Part shown: piece after piece, positions 8,459 to 17,198 of the stretch
Numbering within the stretch: the first letter of the stretch is position 1
Layout: the number at the start of each line of letters is the position of its first letter
Assembly (NCBI RefSeq): GCF_900114735.1
Contig: NZ_FOUA01000001.1
Span: 124,001-188,000 of the forward strand
From: Halopseudomonas bauzanensis
GTDB lineage: Bacteria; Pseudomonadota; Gammaproteobacteria; Pseudomonadales; Pseudomonadaceae
Length of the DNA stretch: 64,000 nucleotides
Direction: 5' to 3'
Translations under genes and position numbers: made by a program
The notes under the pieces: generated by a model
Told to the model about the DNA's origin: nothing
Seen by the model: the letters and a program-made list of their open reading frames with translations, nothing else
Database searches by the model: none

Positions 8459-9037
8459 GTGGACAGCACCAATCAGAAATCGACCGACTCTCTTCACCTG
8501 AGCCTGTTCCGCGCCGCGGAAGCCATCGTCAGTGAACTGGGCGCATCCCAGCTCACCTTCGCCACCTTGAGCGAACGCACCGGTGTCGACGAAGCCACCC
8601 TCAGCACCCTGTTTCCCGACCGCGAAGCCTTGCTGACAGCGATGATCGAACATCGCCTGGAGCGCTTCCGCGTACGCTGGGGTGCTTATGAAAGCGTCCT
8701 GCCCGACGAGCCCATGCGCGAACTCAAGGCCCTGCTGCTAAGCAACATGAGCGAGTCCACGGAAGAGAAGAACCTCGACTCGGCGATCTTTGCTGCGGCG
8801 GCCAGCAACCCGGCCCTGCTGCAAACCACCTCGGATGACGTGCAGGGCCTGTTCGATATTCTGGCCAAGTCACCCCTGGGATTGGCCCAGGCCGCGGTAT
8901 TGTTCTTCTCGGTACGGGGCTATCGCCTGTTCGAGCAGGTTGGCATCTGCCCGATGACCGATACCCAGCGCACCGAATTCCAGGAGCAGATCATGCGCCT
9001 GGCACGCATCATGTACGAGCAGAACAACGAAGAATAA
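8459..9037 (+). CDS. TetR/AcrR-type transcriptional regulator
   Basis: A 192-residue DNA-binding protein. The N-terminal helix-turn-helix is recognisable in LTFATLSERTGVDEATLSTL followed by FPDREALLTAMIEHRLE (about residues 33-69), the TetR pattern; the rest is a helical ligand/dimer domain without family signature. I chose the GTG at 8459, preceded by AAAGGGG eight bases away; the upstream open frame is Arg/Pro-rich and unlikely to be coding. It converges on a small membrane-protein gene 3 bp away. Target genes are unknown. Confidence 0.8.
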   Translation: MDSTNQKSTDSLHLSLFRAAEAIVSELGASQLTFATLSERTGVDEATLSTLFPDREALLTAMIEHRLERFRVRWGAYESVLPDEPMRELKALLLSNMSESTEEKNLDSAIFAAAASNPALLQTTSDDVQGLFDILAKSPLGLAQAAVLFFSVRGYRLFEQVGICPMTDTQRTEFQEQIMRLARIMYEQNNEE

Positions 9038-9040
9038 TGA

Positions 9041-9406
9041 TCAGCTGGCAGCGCGGCTGCGGCCGCTCCGCCAATGGCGCCAGACCAGGCGCAGACAGGC
9101 AAAGCCAACATAGGCCAGGCTCGCCAGCAGCATCGCCAGCGCCAGGTCGCCCAGCAGTTTCGGCGCCTGCTCGCCGGTCCCCAGCAGCACATCCAGTGCC
9201 CAGCCGATGGCGGCAGGCGCCAGACCAGGTTCCAGCGGTTCGACCTGCGACGGGGTGAACAGGATCACCGCCATCACCAGCCACAACGGCTCACGCACGT
9301 ACCACCAGCTGATCCAGCGGGTCATCTGGGTCCAGACCAGCCAGCCGCAGGCTGCAGCGCCCAGATAAATCATCCACACTGTCTGGTATTCCGACTCGTT
9401 GAACAT
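9041..9406 (-). CDS. Small inner-membrane protein, unknown function
   Basis: A 121-residue hydrophobic protein starting MFNESEYQTVWMIYLGAAAC. I see about three membrane segments (roughly residues 11-30, 40-55 and 85-108), with a Trp-rich loop between the first two and an Arg-rich C-terminus (RLVWRHWRSGRSRAAS) that should be cytoplasmic. I chose the ATG at 9406 because the longer frame overlaps the ptrB start region and lacks conservation. It diverges from ptrB with 67 bp between starts. I recognise no named family. Confidence 0.65.
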   Translation of the reverse strand: MFNESEYQTVWMIYLGAAACGWLVWTQMTRWISWWYVREPLWLVMAVILFTPSQVEPLEPGLAPAAIGWALDVLLGTGEQAPKLLGDLALAMLLASLAYVGFACLRLVWRHWRSGRSRAAS

Positions 9407-9473
9407 GCTCTCTGACCGGTTGTCGATAAACGAGCGACTATAATAGCTTTTTTGACCCTGGAGTCCTACAACC

Positions 9474-11477
9474 ATGCCGCCATCAACTCGCCGTGATGCG
9501 ACGCCTGATCCCTATGCCTGGCTGGAACAGCGCGACCTCGACGAAGTGATCGACCACCTCAAGGCCGAAAACAGCCATACCGAGCAATGGCTGAGCACGC
9601 ATGATGATCAACGGGCCCAACTGTTTGAAGAAATCCGCGGGCGCATACGCGAGACCGATCTGTCGCTGCCGGCGGTCTGGGGCCCCTGGCTGTACTACCA
9701 GCGTACCGAAGCCGGTGCCGAGTACCCCCGCTACTTCCGCAGTCCCCGGCCCGCCGACGGCAGCCTGCAGACCGACCCGACCAAGGAGCAATTGTTACTG
9801 GATCTTAACGAGCTGGCCGGTGATGGTTTTCTGCAGCTGGGCGACTTTGCCATCAGTCCCGACCACCACTGGCTCGCCTACAGCCTCGACCGCCAGGGGG
9901 ACGAGACCTACTGCCTGTATCTCAAGCACCTGGATAGCGGCAATATCAGCGAACTGCCACTGGACCAGGCCGATGGCAGCCTGGTCTGGGCCAACGACAG
10001 CGTCACCCTGTTCGCCGTCAGCATGGACGAAGCCTCCCGCCCGGCCACGCTCTGGCGTCTGCAGCTGGGGACCCCGGCGGTCCGCGTATATCACGAGGCC
10101 GACCAGCGTTTCTATCTGCATGCCTACCGCAGCAGTTCGGAGCAATGGCTGGTACTGGCCAGTGACAGCAAGAACACCAGTGAAGTGCGGGTGGTGTCAG
10201 CTGACCATCCCGCCGGCGACTGGCAATTGCTCAGCCGCCGCGTTACCGGTCATGAATACCATGTGGACCATGGCCCAGACGGCCTGCTTATCCGCAGCAA
10301 CGACCGCGGCGAGAACTTCGCACTCTACCGCACCGACCCGCATCACCCGCTGCGCCGTAACTGGGAACTGGTGGTGGATGTGGACCCGCAGCGCACCCTG
10401 GAGGATTTCAGCGTGCAGCGCCATGGCCTGCTGCTGCACTACCGTGACGGCGGCTTGACCCGCCTGGAGGTACGCCCGGCCAACGGCGCGCACTATGAGG
10501 TGAGCATGCCGGATGCGGTCTACAGCCTGCATGTACAGGGCGGCGAAGAGTACGTCAGCGAGCATATTAGGTTGCGTTACGAATCGCTGAATCGGCCAGC
10601 CCAGGTGCGCGCGCTGCATCTGCCCAGCGGCAGTCAGACCGTTCTCAAGCAGACCCCGGTGGAAGGGCCATTCGATGCGGATGATTACGAAGTCCGCCGC
10701 GAATGGGCCACCGCGCCGGATGGCACCCGGATTCCCATCAGCCTGGTCGGCCGACCGGCCAGCCTGGCCGCTGCCGCCCCGCTCTATCTGTATGGCTATG
10801 GCGCCTATGGTGCCAGCATGGACCCCTGGTTCTCCCATGCCCGCCTGTCCCTGCTCGACCGTGGCTGGATCTTCGCCATCGCCCATGTGCGCGGCGGCGC
10901 CGACATGGGGGAAGCCTGGTATCAGCAGGGCAAGCTGGAGCACAAGAGCAATACCTTCAATGACTTTATCGCCTGCGCTGAGCACTTGGTCGGCAGTGGC
11001 TACACCGACAGCAGCAAGCTGGTCATCGCCGGTGGCAGCGCCGGCGGCCTGCTGATCGGCAACGTCGTCAACCAGCGCCCCGAGCTGTTTGCCGCCGCGG
11101 TAGCCGATGTGCCCTTCGTCGATGTATGGAACACCATGAACAACCCTGCCCTGCCGCTGACCATCGGCGAGTACGAGGAATGGGGCGATCCGAATGATCC
11201 CGCGGTGGCCGAGCGCATCAGGTCTTACGCGCCCTACGAACAGGTGCGCGAGCAGGCTTATCCGGCGATGTTCGTCACTGCCGGGTATCACGACATGCGC
11301 GTACAGTACTGGGAGGCAGCCAAATGGGTGGCGAAACTGCGGCACAGCAAGACCGATGACCGGCCGCTGTTGCTACGAACCCAGATGAGCGCCGGCCACG
11401 GCGGCGCCAGCGGGCGTTATCAGTCGATGAAGGAGCTGGCCGAGGAGTACAGCTTTCTGCTGGCGGTCATCAAATAA
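9474..11477 (+). CDS. ptrB: Oligopeptidase B (prolyl oligopeptidase family, S9A)
   Basis: Serine peptidase that cleaves short peptides after basic residues. It has 667 residues with no signal peptide, so it is cytoplasmic. The N-terminal motif DPYAWLEQRD and a seven-bladed propeller (about residues 60-390) precede the alpha/beta-hydrolase domain. The nucleophile is S522 in AGGSAGG, the Asp lies near 608 (TAGYHDMRV) and the His is H642 in SAGHGG, forming a complete triad. The family name rests on the DPYAWLE start, length and the acidic C-terminal domain; a generic S9 peptidase is the alternative. Its last 8 bases overlap the end of convergent putA. Confidence 0.9.
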   Translation: MPPSTRRDATPDPYAWLEQRDLDEVIDHLKAENSHTEQWLSTHDDQRAQLFEEIRGRIRETDLSLPAVWGPWLYYQRTEAGAEYPRYFRSPRPADGSLQTDPTKEQLLLDLNELAGDGFLQLGDFAISPDHHWLAYSLDRQGDETYCLYLKHLDSGNISELPLDQADGSLVWANDSVTLFAVSMDEASRPATLWRLQLGTPAVRVYHEADQRFYLHAYRSSSEQWLVLASDSKNTSEVRVVSADHPAGDWQLLSRRVTGHEYHVDHGPDGLLIRSNDRGENFALYRTDPHHPLRRNWELVVDVDPQRTLEDFSVQRHGLLLHYRDGGLTRLEVRPANGAHYEVSMPDAVYSLHVQGGEEYVSEHIRLRYESLNRPAQVRALHLPSGSQTVLKQTPVEGPFDADDYEVRREWATAPDGTRIPISLVGRPASLAAAAPLYLYGYGAYGASMDPWFSHARLSLLDRGWIFAIAHVRGGADMGEAWYQQGKLEHKSNTFNDFIACAEHLVGSGYTDSSKLVIAGGSAGGLLIGNVVNQRPELFAAAVADVPFVDVWNTMNNPALPLTIGEYEEWGDPNDPAVAERIRSYAPYEQVREQAYPAMFVTAGYHDMRVQYWEAAKWVAKLRHSKTDDRPLLLRTQMSAGHGGASGRYQSMKELAEEYSFLLAVIK

Positions 11478-14400
11478 CCTCGGGGCCATCCCCCAGCGCC
11501 AGCAGGCCTGTATCCCCTCCCACTGCGGCCGTGTTGATGGTGCGTGTGCGCTCGGTCGCCATACGCACCAGATAATGCGGGCCACCGGCCTTGGGACCTG
11601 TACCTGACAATCCCTGACCACCGAAGGGTTGTACCCCGACCACCGCACCGATCTGATTACGGTTGATATAGACATTGCCAATACGTACCCGCTGGTCGAT
11701 GTAGGCGGCAGTCTGTTCGTTGCGGCTATGGACGCCCAGCGTCAGGCCGAAGCCCGAGTTGTTTATCTGGGCAATGATCTCGTCGAGCTCGTCGCTACGC
11801 CAGGTGATCACATGCAGGACGGGGCCAAAGTGCTCACGGTCGAGCTGATCCAGCCGCTCCAGGCGAAAGGCCGAGGGGGCAATGAAGTGGCCATTGGCAT
11901 CGGCCGGCAGTGGCGTTTGCGCGATCAGCCGCCCTTCGGCTGTGAGTCGGTCAATATGCCTGAGCAGATTGTGCCGCGCCTCGTCATCGATGACCGGCCC
12001 CAGATCGACATCACGCCGGGAGGGATCACCCACCTGCAGTTCCGCCATGGCCCCCTTGAGCAGTTCGATCACCTGATCGGCAATATCCTCCTGCAGATAC
12101 AGGACCCGCAGCGCCGAGCAACGCTGGCCGGCGCTGGCGAAAGCCGAATGCAGCACATCGCGGATCACCTGCTCGGGCAACGCGGTGGAGTCGACCAGCA
12201 TGGCATTCTGGCCACCGGTTTCGGCGATCAGGGTGGCGATCGGTCCGGCTCTCTCCGCCAGGGCACGGTTGATGAGTTGTGCGGTGGCCAGCGAGCCGGT
12301 GAACACTACACCGGCAATCCGCGGGTCCGCGGTCAGCACACTGCCGACCTGCTCCCCATCGCCAAGTAGCAGCGCCAACACCTGTGGCGGCAAGCCGGAC
12401 TCCAGCAGCAATTCGACACAGCGCACCGCCAGCAGAGTGGTCTGCTCCGCGGGTTTGGCGGCGACCGTGTTTCCGCTCAACAATGCTGCAACCATCTGGC
12501 CGACGAAGATCGCCACGGGAAAATTCCAGGGGCTGATGCAAACCATTACCCCCCGCCCCTGCAGATACAGCTCGTTACTCTCACCGGTGGGACCGGGCAG
12601 GCTCACCACGGCAAAATCTTGTCGCGCGCGGTGCGCATAATAACGACAGAAATCGACCGCCTCGCGCACCTCATCGAGACCGTCCTGCAAACTCTTACCC
12701 GCCTCCAGGCTACACAAGGCCATCAATTCGGGCAGATGCTCTTCCAGACGATCGGCAAACCGCTCGATGATTTCAGCACGCTCGGAAACCGGTCGCGCAT
12801 TCCAGTCGGCAAAAGCTGCCGCCAGCCCGGTGATGGCCGAACCGACCTGTGGGCAGGTAGCCCAGATCACGTCACCCACCTGGCGCTCAAGATCCCAGGG
12901 GCAGCATACCGGCCGCCCCAGGCCGGTCAGACGGTGACCATCGACGATCGGCGCACCGCTCCACTGCCGAGACATCCAGTCGGACAGCGCGGCCTGCAAT
13001 GGCAACCAGTGGCTCTGAATATCCAGATTGATGCCGCGGGAATTGCGTCGCTCTGAACCATAGATATCCCGTGGCAGCGGGATCTGCGGGTTGGCCAAGT
13101 CCGGGTAGCGGCGCAGTGCCTGCAGCGGATGCTCGATCAACGAGTCCACAGGCACGCGGGGGTCGACCAACCGATGCACGAAGGAAGAATTGGCGCCGTT
13201 TTCCAGTAGCCGCCTGACCAGGTAAGGCAATAGCTCCCGGTGTGCACCTACCGGCGCGTAGATGCGCACGGGATATTGGTGCACGTCGATAACCGTGTCG
13301 TAGAGCGCATCACCCATACCATGCAGCCGCTGAAACTCGAGATCCCGGCCGTTCGCCATTTCCAGAATGCAAGTCACGGTGTGGGCGTTATGGGTGGCGA
13401 ACTGCGGGTAGAGCAATTCCGCGGTATGGGGTCCGAGGAGGTAGCGAGCGCAGGCCAGATAGGACACATCGGTCGCCTCCTTGCGGGTGAACACCGGATA
13501 GCCATCCAGGCCCGCCTGCTGGCTGAGTTTTATCTCGGTGTCCCAGTAGGCGCCCTTGACCAACCGCACCGGTATCCGGTCCCCCTGTTCCCGCGCCAGC
13601 AGCGTGAGCCAGCAGAGCACCGGCAAGGCACGCTTGGAATAGGCTTGCACCACCATGCCGAAACCGCTCCAGCCAGCCAGGTCCGGATGGCGATACAACT
13701 GGGCAAACACCTTGAGTGACAACTCCAGGCGGTCGGCCTCTTCCGCATCGATGGCGATGTCCACATTACCCGCCCGAGCTTGACGCAACAGTGTCAGCAA
13801 GCTGGCACCCAGTTCGTCCAGTACCTGGGTTTCTCGGCCTGCCTCGTAGCGCGGGTGCAGCGCGGACAACTTGATCGAGATGCTCGGCCGAGGCCCTTTC
13901 CCATCTTGTCCTGACTCAGCCAGTGCGGCGATTGCCGCACTGTAGTCTTGCTGGTAACGCCCTGCGTCGGCACGGGTCAGGGCCGCCTCACCGAGCATAT
14001 CGAAGGAGTGGGTATACCCCCGGGCAGCCTGTGCCCGGGCATTCTTCAGCGCCTCGCCAATGTTGCGCCCGAGCACGAACTGACGGCCCATGAGCTTCAT
14101 TGCCTGGAGCATGGCGGCCCTGATCACCGGCTCACCGCTGCGGCGGACCAAGCGCCGCAGCACCGCCCCCGGTGTGCCCTCGTCCGACTGCTCCAGATTC
14201 ACCACCCGACCGGTCATCACCAGCCCCCAGGCAGCGGCATTGACCAGCGCATGCTCGCTCTTGCCAAGGTGCAGGTCCCATTGCGCCGCATTGAGCCTGT
14301 CGCGAATCAGCGCATCGGCGGTGGCGGCATCCGGTATGCGCAGCAGCGCCTCGGCAAGGCACATCAGCATGATGCCCTCGCGGGTATCCAGGCTGTATTG

Positions 14401-14631
14401 CTGCAGCAAGGCATCCAGGTTGTCCACCGCATCGTCCCGCCGCCGCACCGACTCGATCAGGCGTCTTGCCCGGTCCGCCACCGCGGCGATGCTCTCCGGC
14501 TCGGCCAGCCGCATCAGTTGCTCCAGGCAGGCCGCTTCATCCTGCACATAGTGCGCGCTGACAATCGCCAGAAAATCATCGGCGCTATCGCCGAGGAAGG
14601 TTCCATCAAGCACATCTGCTGCGGTGATCAT
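11470..14631 (-). CDS. putA: Bifunctional proline dehydrogenase / glutamate-semialdehyde dehydrogenase, short form
   Basis: Oxidises proline to glutamate in two steps, passing electrons to quinone through FAD and then to NAD+. It has 1053 residues. The N-terminus MITAADVLDGTFLGDSADDF goes straight into the helical arm; the roughly 50-residue ribbon-helix-helix DNA-binding domain of trifunctional PutA is absent. The proline dehydrogenase barrel includes RLVKGAYWDTEIK near 355-367. The aldehyde dehydrogenase part has the general-base Glu in AETGGQNAM (about 805) and catalytic Cys in SAGQRCSALR (about 837). P. aeruginosa PutA is also of the short type. It cannot repress itself, so regulation must be external; no regulator gene adjoins it here. 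Confidence 0.96.
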   Translation of the reverse strand: MITAADVLDGTFLGDSADDFLAIVSAHYVQDEAACLEQLMRLAEPESIAAVADRARRLIESVRRRDDAVDNLDALLQQYSLDTREGIMLMCLAEALLRIPDAATADALIRDRLNAAQWDLHLGKSEHALVNAAAWGLVMTGRVVNLEQSDEGTPGAVLRRLVRRSGEPVIRAAMLQAMKLMGRQFVLGRNIGEALKNARAQAARGYTHSFDMLGEAALTRADAGRYQQDYSAAIAALAESGQDGKGPRPSISIKLSALHPRYEAGRETQVLDELGASLLTLLRQARAGNVDIAIDAEEADRLELSLKVFAQLYRHPDLAGWSGFGMVVQAYSKRALPVLCWLTLLAREQGDRIPVRLVKGAYWDTEIKLSQQAGLDGYPVFTRKEATDVSYLACARYLLGPHTAELLYPQFATHNAHTVTCILEMANGRDLEFQRLHGMGDALYDTVIDVHQYPVRIYAPVGAHRELLPYLVRRLLENGANSSFVHRLVDPRVPVDSLIEHPLQALRRYPDLANPQIPLPRDIYGSERRNSRGINLDIQSHWLPLQAALSDWMSRQWSGAPIVDGHRLTGLGRPVCCPWDLERQVGDVIWATCPQVGSAITGLAAAFADWNARPVSERAEIIERFADRLEEHLPELMALCSLEAGKSLQDGLDEVREAVDFCRYYAHRARQDFAVVSLPGPTGESNELYLQGRGVMVCISPWNFPVAIFVGQMVAALLSGNTVAAKPAEQTTLLAVRCVELLLESGLPPQVLALLLGDGEQVGSVLTADPRIAGVVFTGSLATAQLINRALAERAGPIATLIAETGGQNAMLVDSTALPEQVIRDVLHSAFASAGQRCSALRVLYLQEDIADQVIELLKGAMAELQVGDPSRRDVDLGPVIDDEARHNLLRHIDRLTAEGRLIAQTPLPADANGHFIAPSAFRLERLDQLDREHFGPVLHVITWRSDELDEIIAQINNSGFGLTLGVHSRNEQTAAYIDQRVRIGNVYINRNQIGAVVGVQPFGGQGLSGTGPKAGGPHYLVRMATERTRTINTAAVGGDTGLLALGDGPEVI

Positions 14632-14767
14632 GGGCTACTCCCGTTACTGCCATTATCACAACATAGTCGGTTAAACGACGCTCAGCAGCCTGGTTTATCA
14701 ATCACCATTGAAATACCCCGTCGCAGACACCACCTTTGTAGAACGATATTTCAGACTAGGGTGCCTC

Positions 14768-17167
14768 ATGACTGATCAGGACGACGTGCCGGACTACATC
14801 GAGCAGCAACGCAGCGACCAGCCCGGAACCGGATTGGTGCTGCCGGACCAGCGCCTGCCGCAGAAGCTATATCTGTTACCCATCAACAACCGCCCCTTCT
14901 TTCCCGCCCAGGTGATGCCGGTGGTGGTGAACGAAGTGCCTTGGGCAGAAACCATCGAGCGGGTGGCCAATACCCCCCATCATGCGCTCTCGCTGTTCTG
15001 GGTGGACCAGCCACTGCCGGCCGATGGCGTGCTCGACCCCAAGCTGCTGCCCAAGACCGGCTGCGCAGTGAAGATCCACCAGGCGGTCAAGGAAGACGGC
15101 AAGATCCAGTTCATCGCCCAGGGCCTGACCCGGGTGCGCATCACCCAGTGGCTGAGCCACAAGCCTCCCTATCTGGTGGAAGTGGAGTATCCCGAATCCC
15201 CCAGCGATGAGCGGGACGAGGTACGCGCCTACGCCATGGCCCTGATCAACTCGATCAAGGAACTGCTGCCGCTGAACCCGTTGTACAGCGAGGAGCTGAA
15301 GAATTACCTGCATCGTTTCAACCCGAACCAGCCATCCCCCCTGTCCGACTTTGCCGCGGCACTGACCTCGGCCAAGGGCAGCGAGTTGCAGGACGTGCTG
15401 GACACCATCCCGGTGCTGCGGCGCATGCAGAAGGTGCTGGTGCTGCTCAAGCAGGAGATCGATGTCGCCCGCCTGCAAGGCGAGATCAGCGCCGAGGTCA
15501 ATCGCACCATCAGCGAGCAGCAGCGCAAGTTCTTCCTCAAGGAGCAGCTGAAGGTCATTCAGAAGGAACTGGGCCTGTCCAAGGATGATCGCACCGCCGA
15601 CGTCGAGCAGTTCCGCGAACGCCTGATCGGCAAGCAGCTGCCCGAAGCAGCGCAGAACAAGATCGAGGAAGAGCTCAACAAGCTGTCGATTCTCGAGACC
15701 GGCTCCCCCGAGTATGCCGTCACCCGCAACTACCTGGATTGGGCCACTGCCATGCCGTGGGGCCAGACCCACGTGGACCGGCTCGACATCCAGCGCGCCC
15801 GGCACATTCTGGACCGCGACCATGACGGGCTGGAGGATGTGAAACAGCGCATTCTCGAATTCCTTGCACTGGGCACCTTCAAGGGCTCGGTGGGTGGCTC
15901 GATCATCCTGCTGGTTGGCCCACCCGGTGTGGGCAAGACCAGCATTGGCCACTCCATCGCCGAGAGTCTCGGCCGGCCCTTCTACCGCTTCAGCGTCGGC
16001 GGCATGCGCGATGAGGCCGAGATCAAGGGACACCGCCGTACCTATATCGGCGCCATGCCGGGCAAGTTCGTGCAGGCGTTGAAAGAGGTCAAGGTGATGA
16101 ACCCGGTGATCATGCTGGACGAGATCGACAAGCTCGGCAGCAGTCACCAGGGTGACCCCGCGTCCGCGCTGCTGGAAACCCTGGACCCGGAACAGAACAA
16201 CCAGTTTCTGGACCATTACCTGGACCTGCGCCTGGACTTGTCCAAGGTACTGTTCGTCTGCACCGCCAATACCCTGGACAGCATCCCCGGGCCGTTGCTC
16301 GACCGCATGGATGTGATTCGCCTGTCCGGCTACATTGCCGAAGAGAAACTGGCGATCGCCAAGCACCACCTCTGGCCGCGCCAGCTGGAACGCGCGGGCC
16401 TGCGCAAGAGCCAGCTGCGCATCACCGACCGCGCCCTGCGTCAGTTGATCGAAGGCTATGCCCGGGAAGCCGGCGTGCGCAACCTGGAAAAACAGCTGGC
16501 CAAGCTGGTGCGCAAGTCGGTCATGACACTGCTGGAAAACCCCGACCAGAAGTTGAGCATCAAGCCGGACCAGTTGCAGGAACTGCTCGGTACGCCAGCC
16601 TTCCGTACCGAGAAGACCCTCAAGGGCGTCGGCGTGGTGACCGGTCTGGCCTGGACTTCCATGGGCGGTGCCACATTGCCCATCGAGACCAACCGGGTGC
16701 ATACCCTTAACCGCGGTTTCAAGCTCACCGGCAAGCTGGGTGAAGTGATGAAGGAATCGGCGGAGATCGCCTACAGCTATATCTGCGCCAATCTGGCGGG
16801 GTTTCAGGCTGATCGGACCTTCTTCGACGAAGCCTTCGTGCACATGCACGTTCCCGAGGGTGCCACACCCAAAGACGGGCCCAGCGCCGGCGTGACCATG
16901 ACCAGCGCCCTGCTCTCGCTGGCGCGTAATCAGCCGCCGAAGACCGGTGTGGCCATGACCGGGGAAATCACCCTCACCGGGCAAGTGCTACCGGTCGGTG
17001 GTATTCGTGAGAAAGTCATTGCCGCCCGCCGGCAATCGATCTTCGAGCTGATTCTGCCGGAGGCCAACCGCGGAGATTACGAAGAGCTGCCCGACTACCT
17101 GCAACAGGGCATGACCATCCACTTCGCCGCCCGCTATGCGGATGTGGCCAAGGTCTTGTTTGATTGA
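14768..17167 (+). CDS. lon: Lon-family ATP-dependent protease (AsrA-like)
   Basis: AAA+ serine protease of 799 residues that degrades misfolded and regulatory proteins. Domain order: an N-terminal Lon substrate domain (about 35-240, containing PINNRPFFPAQVMPVVV), a coiled coil, the AAA+ module with Walker A GPPGVGKT near 384 and Walker B IMLDEIDKL near 448, and a C-terminal protease domain with nucleophile S706 in PKDGPSAG and catalytic Lys in VGGIREKVIAA near 749. I chose the ATG at 14768; 60 bases of open frame upstream look non-coding. Pseudomonads usually carry two Lon-type genes. The putA neighbourhood matches the second one (PA0779, asrA, in P. aeruginosa), so this may not be the main Lon. 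Confidence 0.93.
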   Translation: MTDQDDVPDYIEQQRSDQPGTGLVLPDQRLPQKLYLLPINNRPFFPAQVMPVVVNEVPWAETIERVANTPHHALSLFWVDQPLPADGVLDPKLLPKTGCAVKIHQAVKEDGKIQFIAQGLTRVRITQWLSHKPPYLVEVEYPESPSDERDEVRAYAMALINSIKELLPLNPLYSEELKNYLHRFNPNQPSPLSDFAAALTSAKGSELQDVLDTIPVLRRMQKVLVLLKQEIDVARLQGEISAEVNRTISEQQRKFFLKEQLKVIQKELGLSKDDRTADVEQFRERLIGKQLPEAAQNKIEEELNKLSILETGSPEYAVTRNYLDWATAMPWGQTHVDRLDIQRARHILDRDHDGLEDVKQRILEFLALGTFKGSVGGSIILLVGPPGVGKTSIGHSIAESLGRPFYRFSVGGMRDEAEIKGHRRTYIGAMPGKFVQALKEVKVMNPVIMLDEIDKLGSSHQGDPASALLETLDPEQNNQFLDHYLDLRLDLSKVLFVCTANTLDSIPGPLLDRMDVIRLSGYIAEEKLAIAKHHLWPRQLERAGLRKSQLRITDRALRQLIEGYAREAGVRNLEKQLAKLVRKSVMTLLENPDQKLSIKPDQLQELLGTPAFRTEKTLKGVGVVTGLAWTSMGGATLPIETNRVHTLNRGFKLTGKLGEVMKESAEIAYSYICANLAGFQADRTFFDEAFVHMHVPEGATPKDGPSAGVTMTSALLSLARNQPPKTGVAMTGEITLTGQVLPVGGIREKVIAARRQSIFELILPEANRGDYEELPDYLQQGMTIHFAARYADVAKVLFD

Positions 17168-17173
17168 TGAATA

Positions 17174-17198
17174 ACCGGGGCTGCTCACCAGCCCCGGT
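17174..17198. terminator. Bidirectional hairpin between lon and the FimV-like gene
   Basis: ACCGGGGCTG-CTCAC-CAGCCCCGGT, a perfect 10-bp stem between two convergent genes. It starts 6 bases after the lon stop and touches the stop codon of the convergent gene. There are no clear T-runs. Confidence 0.7.

Noticed and set aside
14876-16984. About 700-codon minus-strand open frame opposite the Lon-type gene
   Set aside because: The Lon protein has every expected motif. The antisense product is a low-complexity His/Gln/Gly-rich shadow.
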